From positions 1 to 47,113 of the forward strand of contig NZ_FOAO01000011.1 in the NCBI RefSeq assembly GCF_900109665.1: a DNA stretch of 47,113 nucleotides, in the 5' to 3' direction. Made by a program: the position numbers and the translations under genes. Below, piece after piece: positions 8,043 to 16,396 of the stretch (position 1 is its first letter; every line of letters begins with the position of its first letter). Below the pieces are notes generated by a model. The model saw only the letters and a list, made by a program, of their open reading frames with translations. It did not search any database and was not told the origin of the DNA. The DNA comes from Blastococcus sp. DSM 46786 (lineage in GTDB: Bacteria; Actinomycetota; Actinomycetes; Mycobacteriales; Geodermatophilaceae).

Positions 8043-8252
8043 GTGCGACCTCCCCAGCGGATCCCCGGGTGGACGTGGCTCGTCTGGCTGGCGGGACCGT
8101 TCCTGATCGTCGTCGCGTCGGGGAAGCTGGCCGAGACCGACGGTGGCATGGTGGGCCTCGGCGCCCTCGGCGTTGCTCTCTCCTGGGTCGGTCAGGCGCT
8201 CGTGGTCCGGCAGCACAACCGCCGGGTGTCGTCCGAGGTCACGCGTCCCTGA
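8043..8252 (+). CDS. Small two-helix membrane protein
   Basis: From the GTG at 8043 the product is 69 residues: MRPPQRIPGW, a membrane helix (TWLVWLAGPFLIVVAS), a short polar turn (KLAETDGGM), a second helix (VGLGALGVALSWVGQALVV) and a basic tail (RQHNRRVSSE). The topology suggests a helical hairpin with the charged tail inside. The ribosome-binding site is only moderate (GGCTGGGG), and the frame is open further upstream without a coding look. I do not recognise a family. Confidence 0.5.
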   Translation: MRPPQRIPGWTWLVWLAGPFLIVVASGKLAETDGGMVGLGALGVALSWVGQALVVRQHNRRVSSEVTRP

Positions 8253-8344
8253 GTGTTCGTTCAGCAACCCCGCGGCAGCGGCTACGCACCTGATCGGGAA
8301 GGCTGCAGGCCGCTCGCTCACCGGGCGAGTCGACGGAGGGAGCC

Positions 8345-8473
8345 GTGCTCATGGAGACGATGCTGGCGATCGGCCTGGGCGTCCTGGTCGTCGTCCTGAT
8401 CGTCGGCCGGTACGTGCTGCTCGCACGGTTGACCGGCAGGAGGAAGAAGCGCCGCGATACCCGGGGCGGGTGA
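8345..8473 (+). CDS. Single-pass membrane microprotein with a basic tail
   Basis: A 42-codon frame follows a strong ribosome-binding site, GGAGGG at 8335-8340, five bases before the GTG. The product is MLMETMLAIG, then a hydrophobic helix rich in V, L and I, then the strongly basic tail TGRRKKRRDTRGG. An ATG at 8351 is an alternative start. The membrane helix with a positive C-terminus fits an N-out, C-in topology. The function is unknown. Confidence 0.55.
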   Translation: MLMETMLAIGLGVLVVVLIVGRYVLLARLTGRRKKRRDTRGG

Positions 8474-8516
8474 GCTCGCGGCGCGTTCGGCCGCCCGCGC
8501 GGCCACCCCGGCCCGC

Positions 8517-8522
8517 TAGCGT
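8517..8522 (+). promoter_or_regulatory. Putative leaderless -10 box for the dienelactone-hydrolase-like gene
   Basis: TAGCGT, then six bases, then ATG at 8529. There is no Shine-Dalgarno sequence before the ATG, so the start depends on a leaderless reading. Confidence 0.5.
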
Positions 8523-8528
8523 CCGTTC

Positions 8529-9095
8529 ATGGCCGAGATGGTGCTGTTCCACCACGCGCAGGGGCTGACCTCCGGGGTCCGCGCGTTCGCCGACGACCTG
8601 CGGGCGGACGGGCACGTCGTCCACACGCCCGACCTGTACGAGGGGCGCACCTTCGCCACCCTCGACGACGGCGTCGCCCACGCGCAGGAGATCGGCTTCG
8701 GCACCGTGCTCGCGCGCGGCCGCGCGGCGGCGGAGGAGCTGCCCGACCGGCTGGTCTACGCGGGCTTCTCCCTCGGCGTGATGCCGGCGCAGCTGCTGGC
8801 GCAGACCCGCCCGGGAGCCGCCGCAGCGGTGCTGATGCACGCCGCCGTCCCGCTCGGGGAGCTCGCCGACGAGTGGCCCGCCGGGGTGCCGGTGCAGTTC
8901 CACGTCATGGACGCCGATGACTGGGGGGACGTCGACGTCGCGCGCGAGCTCGCCTCGGCGGTCGACGGCGCCGAGCTGTTCCTCTACCCGGGGGACCGGC
9001 ACTTGTTCACCGACCGGAGCCTCGCCGACCACGACGCGGCCGCCGCGGCGCAGGTGCTCCAGCGGGTGCGGACCTTCCTCGCCGCCCTGGGCTGA
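8529..9095 (+). CDS. Dienelactone hydrolase family protein
   Basis: This is a compact alpha/beta hydrolase of 188 residues. The nucleophile elbow is G79-F-S81-L-G83, with serine where classical dienelactone hydrolases have cysteine. The acid is probably one of the aspartates in VMDADDWGD (about 127-135) and the base is H158 in PGDRHLF. Its length matches the short actinobacterial members of the family. The substrate is probably a small ester or lactone and cannot be told from the sequence. It has its own leaderless-type promoter, and no catabolic operon surrounds it. Confidence 0.88.
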   Translation: MAEMVLFHHAQGLTSGVRAFADDLRADGHVVHTPDLYEGRTFATLDDGVAHAQEIGFGTVLARGRAAAEELPDRLVYAGFSLGVMPAQLLAQTRPGAAAAVLMHAAVPLGELADEWPAGVPVQFHVMDADDWGDVDVARELASAVDGAELFLYPGDRHLFTDRSLADHDAAAAAQVLQRVRTFLAALG

Positions 9096-9300
9096 TCCAC
9101 GACACGCCGGCGCGCCGGGGCGGCCGCGGGATGACCGACCTCTCCCCGAGCCCCCGCCACGCTCGCGGACGGGCGGTTTGTCGACAGGTCGGCGGCCCGG
9201 AGGAGGGGTCACCGCCCGCCCGGGAGGGGCTGCGCAACGAATAGGACACGGGCCTGGTCCGGAACCCGTCGCAGGGGCCGCCACGGGGCCTTCCCGTCCC

Positions 9301-9306
9301 TAGCCT
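9301..9306 (+). promoter_or_regulatory. Putative -10 box upstream of the coupled unknown gene pair
   Basis: TAGCCT lies 55 bases before the GTG at 9362. It is flanked by CGTCCC and GGGACG, an arrangement like the one before tRNA-Lys. No -35 element is obvious. Confidence 0.28.
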
Positions 9307-9361
9307 TCGGGACGTCCGCGGTGCTTCCCAGCCGCGGAGATCCACCTGCGAGGAGCCTCCT

Positions 9362-9583
9362 GTGCACGCCACCGCATCACCGGTCCGCAAGCCGTCCTCC
9401 CACGCCCCGGAGGGCGCCGACGACGGCCTGGCCCTGCTGAGCGAGCTGATGGTGGACGAGCCGGCCGCCGCGCCGCCGGCACCCCGCCCGCCCCATCCCG
9501 GGTGGACCGCCCGGGTGCAGGAGTGGACCCACCGCGCGTCGGCCTGGGGCGAGGGGCCGCAGGGGGCCTGGCGTGCCTGGTGA
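9362..9583 (+). CDS. Small protein of unknown function
   Basis: The 73-residue product starts at a GTG six bases after AGGAG. It is proline- and alanine-rich, with a short acidic helix (ADDGLALLSELMVDE) and a tryptophan-rich end (WTARVQEWTHRASAWGEG). It has no membrane helix and no recognised domain. Its last 11 bases overlap the start of the next gene in a different frame, which suggests translational coupling and a shared job. Confidence 0.5.
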   Translation: MHATASPVRKPSSHAPEGADDGLALLSELMVDEPAAAPPAPRPPHPGWTARVQEWTHRASAWGEGPQGAWRAW

Positions 9584-10448
9584 GCTGCTGGCGGTCCTCG
9601 CACCGGTGCTGGGCTGCGGCGCGCTGATCGCGGTCGTCGTCGTGCTGGGCGCCAGCTCCACCGCCCGCTACGAGTTCGAGCGCAACGCGGTGCAGGCGCA
9701 GCAGCGGGCGGCGGTCCGGGCCGCTCAGCCGACGGGGCCGCCTCGTGCCTCCGGTGACGTCCCGGCCGCCGAGGCGGGCAGGAGCGACGTCGAGCGGCCC
9801 GTGGTGGAGCGGTCGGCCGTCGGGCTCGCCACCCACCCGCGGGGGCCGCGCCTCCCCGCCGGCCCGTCGGCGACCGGTTGGTGGCTCGTAGCCGAGCACG
9901 ACGGCGCCGCGGTGGCCGGCCCCTTCGCCGACGCGATCGACGCCGGGTGGGCGCGGCTCTCGGCGGACCTGACCGACACCACGCGCGTCGTGCACGGCGG
10001 CCGGCGCCCCGACGGCGGGGTGGTGCGCCGGCAGGCACCGGAGGAGCGGGAGTGGCTGGCCGACCTCGGCGACCAGCTCGACCGGCTTCCGGAGGACTGG
10101 GACCCGTTCATGGTCGACGACGAGGACGTGCTCACCACGCTCGCCGTGGACGTCACGGCCGCGCTGCTCGAGGCCGGGCTGCCCCTGCACCACTGCGAGG
10201 GCCGGGAGGGGGCCGGGCACGCCGCGGGCGGGGTCTGCCTGACGCCGCACCCGGACGGGGCGGGCGTCCTCGTGACGTGGCGCCAGCACGACCGGATGAG
10301 CGTGTACCAAGCGCGCGGCGGTGCGCTGGAGATCGCCGTGCAGCGGACCATGACCGCCGCCGTGGCCACCGTGCTGGGGCAGATGGGCTTCGGGGTCGTC
10401 GAGTTCGGCTCGCCCGGCTGCCACCTGGTGACCGCAGCCGGCCGCTGA
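9573..10448 (+). CDS. Membrane-anchored protein of unknown function with a STARYE segment
   Basis: The 291-residue product has one N-terminal membrane helix (about residues 6-27) followed directly by STARYEFERN, a polar linker to about residue 100, and a globular domain starting WWLVAEHDG. That domain holds an aspartate-rich stretch (PEDWDPFMVDDEDVL), the phrase GVLVTWRQHDRMS, and a C-terminus GFGVVEFGSPGCHLV. I recognise no family. The helix-plus-STARYE unit recurs in the 56-residue protein at 27081. It overlaps the preceding gene by 11 bases and ends in a convergent hairpin. Confidence 0.62.
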   Translation: MPGELLAVLAPVLGCGALIAVVVVLGASSTARYEFERNAVQAQQRAAVRAAQPTGPPRASGDVPAAEAGRSDVERPVVERSAVGLATHPRGPRLPAGPSATGWWLVAEHDGAAVAGPFADAIDAGWARLSADLTDTTRVVHGGRRPDGGVVRRQAPEEREWLADLGDQLDRLPEDWDPFMVDDEDVLTTLAVDVTAALLEAGLPLHHCEGREGAGHAAGGVCLTPHPDGAGVLVTWRQHDRMSVYQARGGALEIAVQRTMTAAVATVLGQMGFGVVEFGSPGCHLVTAAGR

Positions 10449-10472
10449 CCGGGTCGGCGCCGGAGCGGTCAG
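10445..10472. terminator. Convergent hairpin containing both stop codons
   Basis: CTGACCG (10445-10451) pairs perfectly with CGGTCAG (10466-10472), and the 14-base interval is itself palindromic (GGCGCC). The rightward TGA (10446-10448) and the leftward stop (10469-10471) lie one in each arm. A role in ending both transcripts is inferred. Confidence 0.42.
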
Positions 10473-10606
10473 TGCCGGCGCTCGGCCTCGGGCGCGGGCG
10501 GCACGACCAGCACGGGCCGCTTGCGCAGCCGGGCCGGCAGGCGGCGGCCGGCCGACGGCAGACGCACGGCGTCGGGGTGGGCGGAGCGGACGGGCAGGTC
10601 GATCAC
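10469..10606 (-). CDS. Small basic protein of unknown function
   Basis: A 45-codon frame starts at a GTG five bases after GAGGAG on the minus strand, a strong ribosome-binding site. The product begins MIDLPVRSAHPDAVRLPSAG and ends with RLRKRPVLVVPPAPEAERRH. It is basic, lacks a membrane helix and is unlikely to form a large fold. It is convergent with the 291-residue gene and divergent from the GGDEF-EAL gene. The ribosome-binding site is the main support. Confidence 0.45.
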   Translation of the reverse strand: MIDLPVRSAHPDAVRLPSAGRRLPARLRKRPVLVVPPAPEAERRH

Positions 10607-10768
10607 GGATCTCCTCGGGGCTGCGGTGTGCCGCCAGCCTCCCCGGTGGGTCTGACGGTTTTCCCCACACCGGCTGCGAAGTGCCTGGCATTCCCGATCC
10701 GTGACGCGTCTCACCTGCACGGGTGGGGGTCCTCTCAAGCGTTCCGCACGACCGCCGATAGGAGCAGC

Positions 10769-13441
10769 GTGCGCACATCCCCGGACGCGGACCACCGACG
10801 GCGGCGCGGGGTGCCGCTGTGGCGGTACCTGGCCGCTCTCGTGCTGCTGCCGCTCGTCGGTGTCGTCGTCCTCACCGTCGCGGCGGCCCAGGCGCGGGCG
10901 GCCGAGGTCGCCGGCGCCGAGCGCGCCGAGGGGGCGGTGCGCGCGCTCGCCCTGCTCGACGCCGCACGCAGCGGCGTGGAGCAGGAGATGATCCCCGCCC
11001 TGTCCCTGGCGGTCATCAGCGCCCCGGCGGCCGCGGCGGCCCTCGGGCTGCCCACGTTCTTCCTGCGTGCCCAGGAGCAGGCCGCACTCGACGAGGCGGT
11101 CCGGGCGCGCGCCGTCACCGACCGGGCGCTGGACCGCATCACCGACGGCCCGGTCGGCGCGGAGGCGGCGGCGCGCGCCGCGGAGGACCTGGTGAAGCTG
11201 CGCCGCGCCTACGAGGCCCAGCGGCTGGACATCGAGGAACTGCACCTGCGGTTCCTCGCCGTCTCCAACGACCTGATGACCGCGCAGGCGGACGCGGCGG
11301 CGACGGCGGCCTCCGCGGGCGTGCCCGGCGCCACGCTGCGGGCCGTCCGCGACGTCCAGACCGTGGCGCAGCTGGCGCAGGCGGCCGCCCGGCAGATGCC
11401 CCTGTTCCTCGGTTCCCTGCTGGTCGACGGCCCGGAGCAGCTGATCGGCTCCCGGACCGCCTGGGAGACCTCCTGGATGGACTACCGGGACGCCCAGCGC
11501 CGGATGGAGACCCTGTCGGGGCAGCCCTTGCGGGACGCCTGGCAGCAGGTGCGCACCTCCGACGTCGTCGCGGACCTGGACGGGCTGCTCACCCGCGGCC
11601 GCGCCGGCGAGGTCAGGGACCTGCCGCTCCCCGACCTGGTCGCCGCGCTCTTCCAGAGCCAGGAACGCAGCGCCCTGCTGGCCGGGCTGGTGGGCACGGC
11701 GGTCGAGCAGGCGCAGCTGCTCGTCGCCGCCGACCGCGAGCGCGCCGACGACCGGTTCCAGGCCGTCCTCGTCATGGGCGCCGGCCTGCTCGCCGGCTCG
11801 GTGCTGGGCGCCGTCCTGCTCGGCCGCAGCGTCACCCGGGCGCTCCGGCTGCTGGCCGCCCAGGCGACCGAGATCAGCGAGGGCTCGCTGGTCGAGGTCG
11901 AGGTGGCCGGCCCGCGGGAGGTCCGGACCGTCTCGGCCGCCCTGGGGTCGGCCGTCGCGGGGCTGCGGCGGATCCAGGACCAGGCCCAGGCCGTGGCGCG
12001 CGGGGACCTCGACGACGCGCTCCTCGACGAGCCCCTGCCCGGACCGCTGGGCGAGGTCGTGCACGCCTCGGTCAAGGCGATCGTCACCTCGGTCCGCCAG
12101 CGCGAGGAGCTGCAGTTCGCCCTCGCGCACCAGGCCACCCACGACCCGCTCACCGAGCTGCCCAACCGCGCCCAGGCGGTCACGCTGGTGACCTCCGCCC
12201 TGCACCGCGGCCGGCGGTCCGGCGAGATGACCGGGCTGCTCTACGTCGACCTGGACGGCTTCAAGGCGGTCAACGACGCGCACGGCCACGCGGCCGGCGA
12301 CCAGGTGCTGCGCGAGGTGGCGGCCCGGCTGCGCGCCGCGGTGCGGCCGGGCGACGTCGTCTGCCGCCTCGGCGGGGACGAGTTCGTCGTCCTCGTGGAG
12401 CCGGTGCACGCCGAGCACGACCTGATCGACCTGGCCGAACGGTTGATCGCGTCGATCAGCCGGCCGGTCCCCGTCGGGACGGCGACCGCCGGCATCGGCG
12501 CGAGCATCGGCGTGGCGGTCAGCCGCGACGGCGGCACCGACGCCGACGTGCTCTTCGCCGAGGCCGACACCGCCGCCTCCCGGGCCAAGGCCCACGGCCG
12601 GGGCCGGGCCGAGATCTTCGACGAGACCCTCCGGCTCCAGCTCGCCCGGCAGGCCGAGCTCGAGGCCGCCATCTCCCGCGGCCTGGCCGGCGGCGAGATG
12701 CACCTGGTCTACCAGCCGGTCGTCGACGTGGCCTCGGAACGGCTCACCGGGTACGAGGCGCTGGTGCGCTGGGAACGTCCGGGTGTGGGCCTGGTCCCGC
12801 CCGACCGGTTCGTCCCGGTGGCCGAGCGCTCCGACCTCATCGGGGACGTCGACCGCTTCGTCCTGGGGGAGGCCACCCGGCAGCTGGCCGAGTGGCTGGC
12901 CACCGCCCCGGCGGCCCCGGGCCGGCCGGAGCCGACCGTCGCGGTCAACATCTCCGGCCGGCACCTCGCCGACCGGCGGGTGGTCGCCGACGTGGCCGAG
13001 GCGCTCGCCGCCTCGGGGCTCCCGGCACGGCTGCTGGTCCTCGAGGTCACCGAGACCGTCCTGGTGGACGACCCGGCCGCCTACGACCACCTGACCGAGC
13101 TGCGGGACATGGGCGTCGGCATCGCCATCGACGACTTCGGCACCGGGTACACCTCGATCGGGCAGCTCCGCAGCATGCCCGTCGACACGCTGAAGATCGA
13201 CCGCAGCTTCGTGGCGTCGGCGGAGCCCGCCCACCTCGAGCTGGTGGCGCTGATGATCCGCGCGGCGCACACGTTCGGCCTGACCGTCGTCGCCGAGGGG
13301 GTGGAGGAGCCGGCGCAGCTGGCGCGGCTCCGGGCCGAGGCGTGCGACCGGGCGCAGGGCTACCTGCTCTCCCGGCCGCTGCCCGCGGCCGAGGCCGGCG
13401 CGCTCCTGCACCGGGGCGGCGCGGTCCACCACCCCGCCTGA
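10769..13441 (+). CDS. Membrane-bound GGDEF-EAL protein (c-di-GMP turnover)
   Basis: From the GTG at 10769 (AGGAG four bases upstream) the protein has 890 residues. It has a membrane helix at about 18-40, an extracellular alanine-rich sensor domain to about 330, a second helix at about 332-352, a HAMP-like linker, then GGDEF and EAL domains. The cyclase motif is intact (RLGGDEF, 535-539), with the inhibitory-site RxxD (RPGD, 526-529) exactly five residues before it. The phosphodiesterase motifs are also complete: EAL 663-665, NISGRHL, EVTET, DDFGTGYTS, KIDRSF, EGVE and AQGYLLSRP. The protein may therefore both make and degrade cyclic di-GMP, with the outside domain choosing the direction. The ligand of that domain is unknown. 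Confidence 0.95.
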   Translation: MRTSPDADHRRRRGVPLWRYLAALVLLPLVGVVVLTVAAAQARAAEVAGAERAEGAVRALALLDAARSGVEQEMIPALSLAVISAPAAAAALGLPTFFLRAQEQAALDEAVRARAVTDRALDRITDGPVGAEAAARAAEDLVKLRRAYEAQRLDIEELHLRFLAVSNDLMTAQADAAATAASAGVPGATLRAVRDVQTVAQLAQAAARQMPLFLGSLLVDGPEQLIGSRTAWETSWMDYRDAQRRMETLSGQPLRDAWQQVRTSDVVADLDGLLTRGRAGEVRDLPLPDLVAALFQSQERSALLAGLVGTAVEQAQLLVAADRERADDRFQAVLVMGAGLLAGSVLGAVLLGRSVTRALRLLAAQATEISEGSLVEVEVAGPREVRTVSAALGSAVAGLRRIQDQAQAVARGDLDDALLDEPLPGPLGEVVHASVKAIVTSVRQREELQFALAHQATHDPLTELPNRAQAVTLVTSALHRGRRSGEMTGLLYVDLDGFKAVNDAHGHAAGDQVLREVAARLRAAVRPGDVVCRLGGDEFVVLVEPVHAEHDLIDLAERLIASISRPVPVGTATAGIGASIGVAVSRDGGTDADVLFAEADTAASRAKAHGRGRAEIFDETLRLQLARQAELEAAISRGLAGGEMHLVYQPVVDVASERLTGYEALVRWERPGVGLVPPDRFVPVAERSDLIGDVDRFVLGEATRQLAEWLATAPAAPGRPEPTVAVNISGRHLADRRVVADVAEALAASGLPARLLVLEVTETVLVDDPAAYDHLTELRDMGVGIAIDDFGTGYTSIGQLRSMPVDTLKIDRSFVASAEPAHLELVALMIRAAHTFGLTVVAEGVEEPAQLARLRAEACDRAQGYLLSRPLPAAEAGALLHRGGAVHHPA

Positions 13442-13560
13442 GAGGCCGGGCGGCCCCTCGTGCCGCTGCCTCCCGCGGTGGGGTGTGCCACGATGCGCCC
13501 GGTGAGCGCTACAACGGAGTCGGCAGCGCCCCCCGCGGCAACGGGGCGGGGTGAGCGGAG

Positions 13561-15558
13561 GTGAGCGACACCGACGTCCGGCCCGACGAGGCCGGGAACG
13601 GGCTGAAGCGCCGCGTCTTCTACGGGTCGGTCGCCGGGGTCCTCGCCATCGCGCTCTGGGCGACGGCGAGCCCGACGTCGGCCGCGAGCACCATCGGCTC
13701 CCTGGTCGGCTGGACCTCCGAGTGGTTCGGCTGGTTCTACATCGCCTTCGCGACCGCGGTGCTGGTCTTCGTGCTGGCCATCGCCTTCTCGCGGTACGGG
13801 AAGGTGAAGCTCGGGCCCGAGCACTCCACCCCGCGGTTCAGCACCTTCGCCTGGGCGTCGATGCTGTTCGCCGCCGGTATCGGCACCGACCTGATGTTCT
13901 TCGCCGTCGCCGAGCCGGTGGCGCAGTTCCTCGCCCCGCCGGTGGGGGAGGGCGGGACCGCGGAGGCCGCCGCCGACGCGACCGTGTGGACGCTGTTCCA
14001 CTACGGCATCAACGGGTGGGGCATGTACGCCCTGATGGGCATGGCCCTGGCCTACTTCGCCTACCGCATGAACATGCCGCTGGCGATCCGCTCGGTGCTC
14101 TACCCCATCTTCGGCAAGCGGGTGCACGGGACGCTGGGCGACGCCGTCGACATCGCGGCGGTCCTCGGCACGATCTTCGGCGTCGCGACCTCGCTCGGCA
14201 TCGGCGTCGTCCAGCTGAACTACGGGCTGTCGGTGCTGTTCGGCATCCCCGAGGGCCGCGCCGCCCAGCTCGGCCTGATCGCCCTGGCCGTGGGCGTGGC
14301 GACGGTGTCGGCGGTGAGCGGCGTCGACCGGGGGATCAAGCGGCTCTCCCAGCTCAACGTCGTCCTCGCCCTGGGCCTGGCCGGCTTCGTGCTGGTCACC
14401 GGCAACACCGCGTTCCTGCTCAACGGGCTGGTCCAGAACGTCGGCGACTTCGTGAGCAGCTTCCCCGGCCTGACGACGGAGACCTTCGCCTACGACCGGC
14501 CCGACGAGTGGCTGAGCGCCTGGACGCTGTTCTTCTGGGCCTGGTGGATCGCCTGGGCGTCCTTCGTCGGGCTCTTCCTGGCCCGGATCTCGCGCGGTCG
14601 GACGATCCGCCAGTTCGTGGCCGGCACGCTGCTGCTCCCGTTCAGCTACATCCTCATGTGGGTGTCGATCTTCGGGAACAGCGCGATCGACCGCATCCGG
14701 CAGGGCGACGCGGCGTTCGGGGAGACCGCGATGAACCTCCCCGAGCGGGGCTTCTACACGCTGCTGGCCGACTACCCGGCCTTCCCGTTCATCGCCTCGA
14801 TCGCGACCTTCATCGGGCTGCTCTTCTACGTGACGTCGGCCGACTCCGGCGCGCTGGTGATGGCCAACCTCTCCTCGCGCCTCCGCCGTCCCCAGGACGA
14901 CGCGGCACCGGGCGTGCGCATCGTCTGGGCCGTCGCCACCGGCGTCCTCACGGCCGCGATGCTGCTGGTCGGCGGCGTGCCGGCGCTGCAGAACGCGACC
15001 ATCATCATGGGCCTGCCGTTCGGCTTCGTCATGGTGCTGGTGATGGTCGGGCTCTACCGCGCGCTGCGCAGCGAGGCCGACCGCGCCGTGTACCGGCACC
15101 GCATCGCCCCGTCGGGCCGGCCGGCCGCACGACGCCGGGCCCGGCTGCGCCGTCGCCGCACCCCGGGTCCCACGGGCCGTGAGCGGGTCGACCAGTACCT
15201 GCACGAGACGGCGCGGCCGGCCCTCGCGGAGGCGGCGGCCGAACTGCGCGCGCGGCACCTCGCGTCGGACACGCGGTGGGTGGTCGACGACGCCGGGACG
15301 CCCTGCGTCGAGCTCACCGCGCAGACCGACGACGGTTCGCCGTTCCGCTACCGCATCCGGCCCGGGCGCGTCCCGCACCGCGGCGGCGCCCGGCCGTCGT
15401 CGGACCCGGGGGCCTCGCGGCTCGACGTCCAGGTCGAGCCGGGCGGCCGGGACGGTGCCGTCGGCTACGACGTCATGAACTTCACCCACGCGCAGCTGAT
15501 CGACGACGTGATGGACCGCTTCGAGCAGCACGTCGACGGCCGGGTCGCGCGCGGCTGA
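13561..15558 (+). CDS. betT: BCCT-family choline/betaine transporter, BetT type
   Basis: The 665-residue protein has the twelve-helix BCCT core. Family sequence includes KLGPEHSTPRFSTFAWASML, AAGIGTDLMFFAVAEPV, HYGINGWGMYALMGMALAYF and the helix-8 tryptophan-rich stretch FFWAWWIAWASFVGLFLARI. These match BetT-type sodium- or proton-coupled choline uptake. A cytoplasmic C-terminal extension of about 150 residues follows, starting in a basic stretch (RRRARLRRRRTP). Long C-terminal tails in BetT-like carriers act as osmotic sensors. The GTG start has GGAG directly against it, and a better-spaced GGGGCGGGG lies about ten bases away. Choline dehydrogenase genes are not nearby. Confidence 0.92.
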   Translation: MSDTDVRPDEAGNGLKRRVFYGSVAGVLAIALWATASPTSAASTIGSLVGWTSEWFGWFYIAFATAVLVFVLAIAFSRYGKVKLGPEHSTPRFSTFAWASMLFAAGIGTDLMFFAVAEPVAQFLAPPVGEGGTAEAAADATVWTLFHYGINGWGMYALMGMALAYFAYRMNMPLAIRSVLYPIFGKRVHGTLGDAVDIAAVLGTIFGVATSLGIGVVQLNYGLSVLFGIPEGRAAQLGLIALAVGVATVSAVSGVDRGIKRLSQLNVVLALGLAGFVLVTGNTAFLLNGLVQNVGDFVSSFPGLTTETFAYDRPDEWLSAWTLFFWAWWIAWASFVGLFLARISRGRTIRQFVAGTLLLPFSYILMWVSIFGNSAIDRIRQGDAAFGETAMNLPERGFYTLLADYPAFPFIASIATFIGLLFYVTSADSGALVMANLSSRLRRPQDDAAPGVRIVWAVATGVLTAAMLLVGGVPALQNATIIMGLPFGFVMVLVMVGLYRALRSEADRAVYRHRIAPSGRPAARRRARLRRRRTPGPTGRERVDQYLHETARPALAEAAAELRARHLASDTRWVVDDAGTPCVELTAQTDDGSPFRYRIRPGRVPHRGGARPSSDPGASRLDVQVEPGGRDGAVGYDVMNFTHAQLIDDVMDRFEQHVDGRVARG

Positions 15559-15573
15559 CCCGGCCCGGTCAGC
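15554..15573. terminator. Convergent hairpin containing both stop codons
   Basis: GCTGACC (15554-15560) and GGTCAGC (15567-15573) pair perfectly around a six-base loop. The betT stop (15556-15558) and the phaZ stop (15569-15571) lie in opposite arms. The short loop and tight convergence suit a bidirectional terminator. Confidence 0.48.
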
Positions 15574-16396
15574 GGTCGAGGAACGACTCGACCACGGGGG
15601 CCAGCTCGTCGGCCTCGGTGACCAGCGCGATGTGCCCGCCGCGGTACACGTGCAACTGCGCCCGGGGGATCAACCGGGCCATCACCCGCGCGTTCACCAC
15701 CGGGATGATCGGGTCGTCGTCCCCGGCGACGACCAGCGTCGGCTGCCGGATGAGCCGCAGGAACGGCAGGCTGCTCCAGCCGGTGCTCGAGGCGAGCTGG
15801 TAGTAGTAGCCGCGCTGCGGGCCGACCCGGGTGTGGGCGTGCAGCGCCGCCGCGGCCCGCTCGGGCTCGGTGCGCACCGAGCCGCCGTAGATCTGCCCGG
15901 CGATGCGGCGGGCGTACTCGGGGTCGCGGTGCCGCCGAGGGGTGAGCATGTGGGCCAGCACGCGGGGGCTGGCGGGCACCATGAGCGAGCCGGTCGCCGT
16001 CGCGGCCAGCACGAGCCGCCGGCACCGGCGCCGGTGCTGCACCGCGAAGTGCTGGGCCAGCCCACCACCCCAGGACAGACCCAGGACGTCGACCGGGCGG
16101 TGGTGGCCCAGCCGGTCCAGCAGCCCGGCGACGACCGGGCTCAGCGTGGAGAGCAGGTACGGGACGACGGGCGGGGGCGAGCCGCCCACCCCGGGCACGT
16201 CGAACCGGATGACGGTGCGCCGGGGGTCCAGCGCGTCGACGAAGGGCTGCAGCACCTCCAGGCTGGCGCCGATGCCGTTCATCAGCAGCAGCGGTGGCAC
16301 GGCGTCGTCGGTGCCCGGCCGCACGGCGGTGCGGAGCGTCCGCCCGCCGATGGTCAGGCTGCGGACGACCTCCCGGCTGCTACTTGTCGAAGACAT
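15569..16396 (-). CDS. phaZ: Intracellular polyhydroxyalkanoate depolymerase (alpha/beta hydrolase)
   Basis: This 275-residue alpha/beta hydrolase starts at an ATG (MSSTSSSREVVRSLTIGG) that overlaps the end of phaC by 17 bases. It has the oxyanion region LLLMNGIGASLEVLQPF, the nucleophile elbow G-L-S-W-G, an acid in VVAGDDDPIIP and the histidine in GGHIALVTEA. The phrase NGIGA...VLQPFVDAL and the linkage to a PHA synthase match the Pseudomonas PhaZ type of intracellular medium-chain depolymerase, which is about 280 residues long. It would release 3-hydroxy acids from storage granules. The upstream extension of the frame lies inside phaC and is not coding. Confidence 0.85.
   Translation of the reverse strand: MSSTSSSREVVRSLTIGGRTLRTAVRPGTDDAVPPLLLMNGIGASLEVLQPFVDALDPRRTVIRFDVPGVGGSPPPVVPYLLSTLSPVVAGLLDRLGHHRPVDVLGLSWGGGLAQHFAVQHRRRCRRLVLAATATGSLMVPASPRVLAHMLTPRRHRDPEYARRIAGQIYGGSVRTEPERAAAALHAHTRVGPQRGYYYQLASSTGWSSLPFLRLIRQPTLVVAGDDDPIIPVVNARVMARLIPRAQLHVYRGGHIALVTEADELAPVVESFLDR

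Noticed and set aside
7031..8252. Attachment-site duplication for an integrated element at tRNA-Lys
   Set aside because: No second copy of the tRNA 3' end and no integrase gene seen in the window.
10469..13432. 987-codon leftward open frame opposite the GGDEF-EAL gene
   Set aside because: Antisense frame of a strongly GC3-biased gene; no domains. Only its last 45 codons, with their own ribosome-binding site, are kept as a small gene.
13442..13459. Possible hairpin after the GGDEF-EAL gene
   Set aside because: The stem needs a bulge and is short; weaker than the other hairpins reported.
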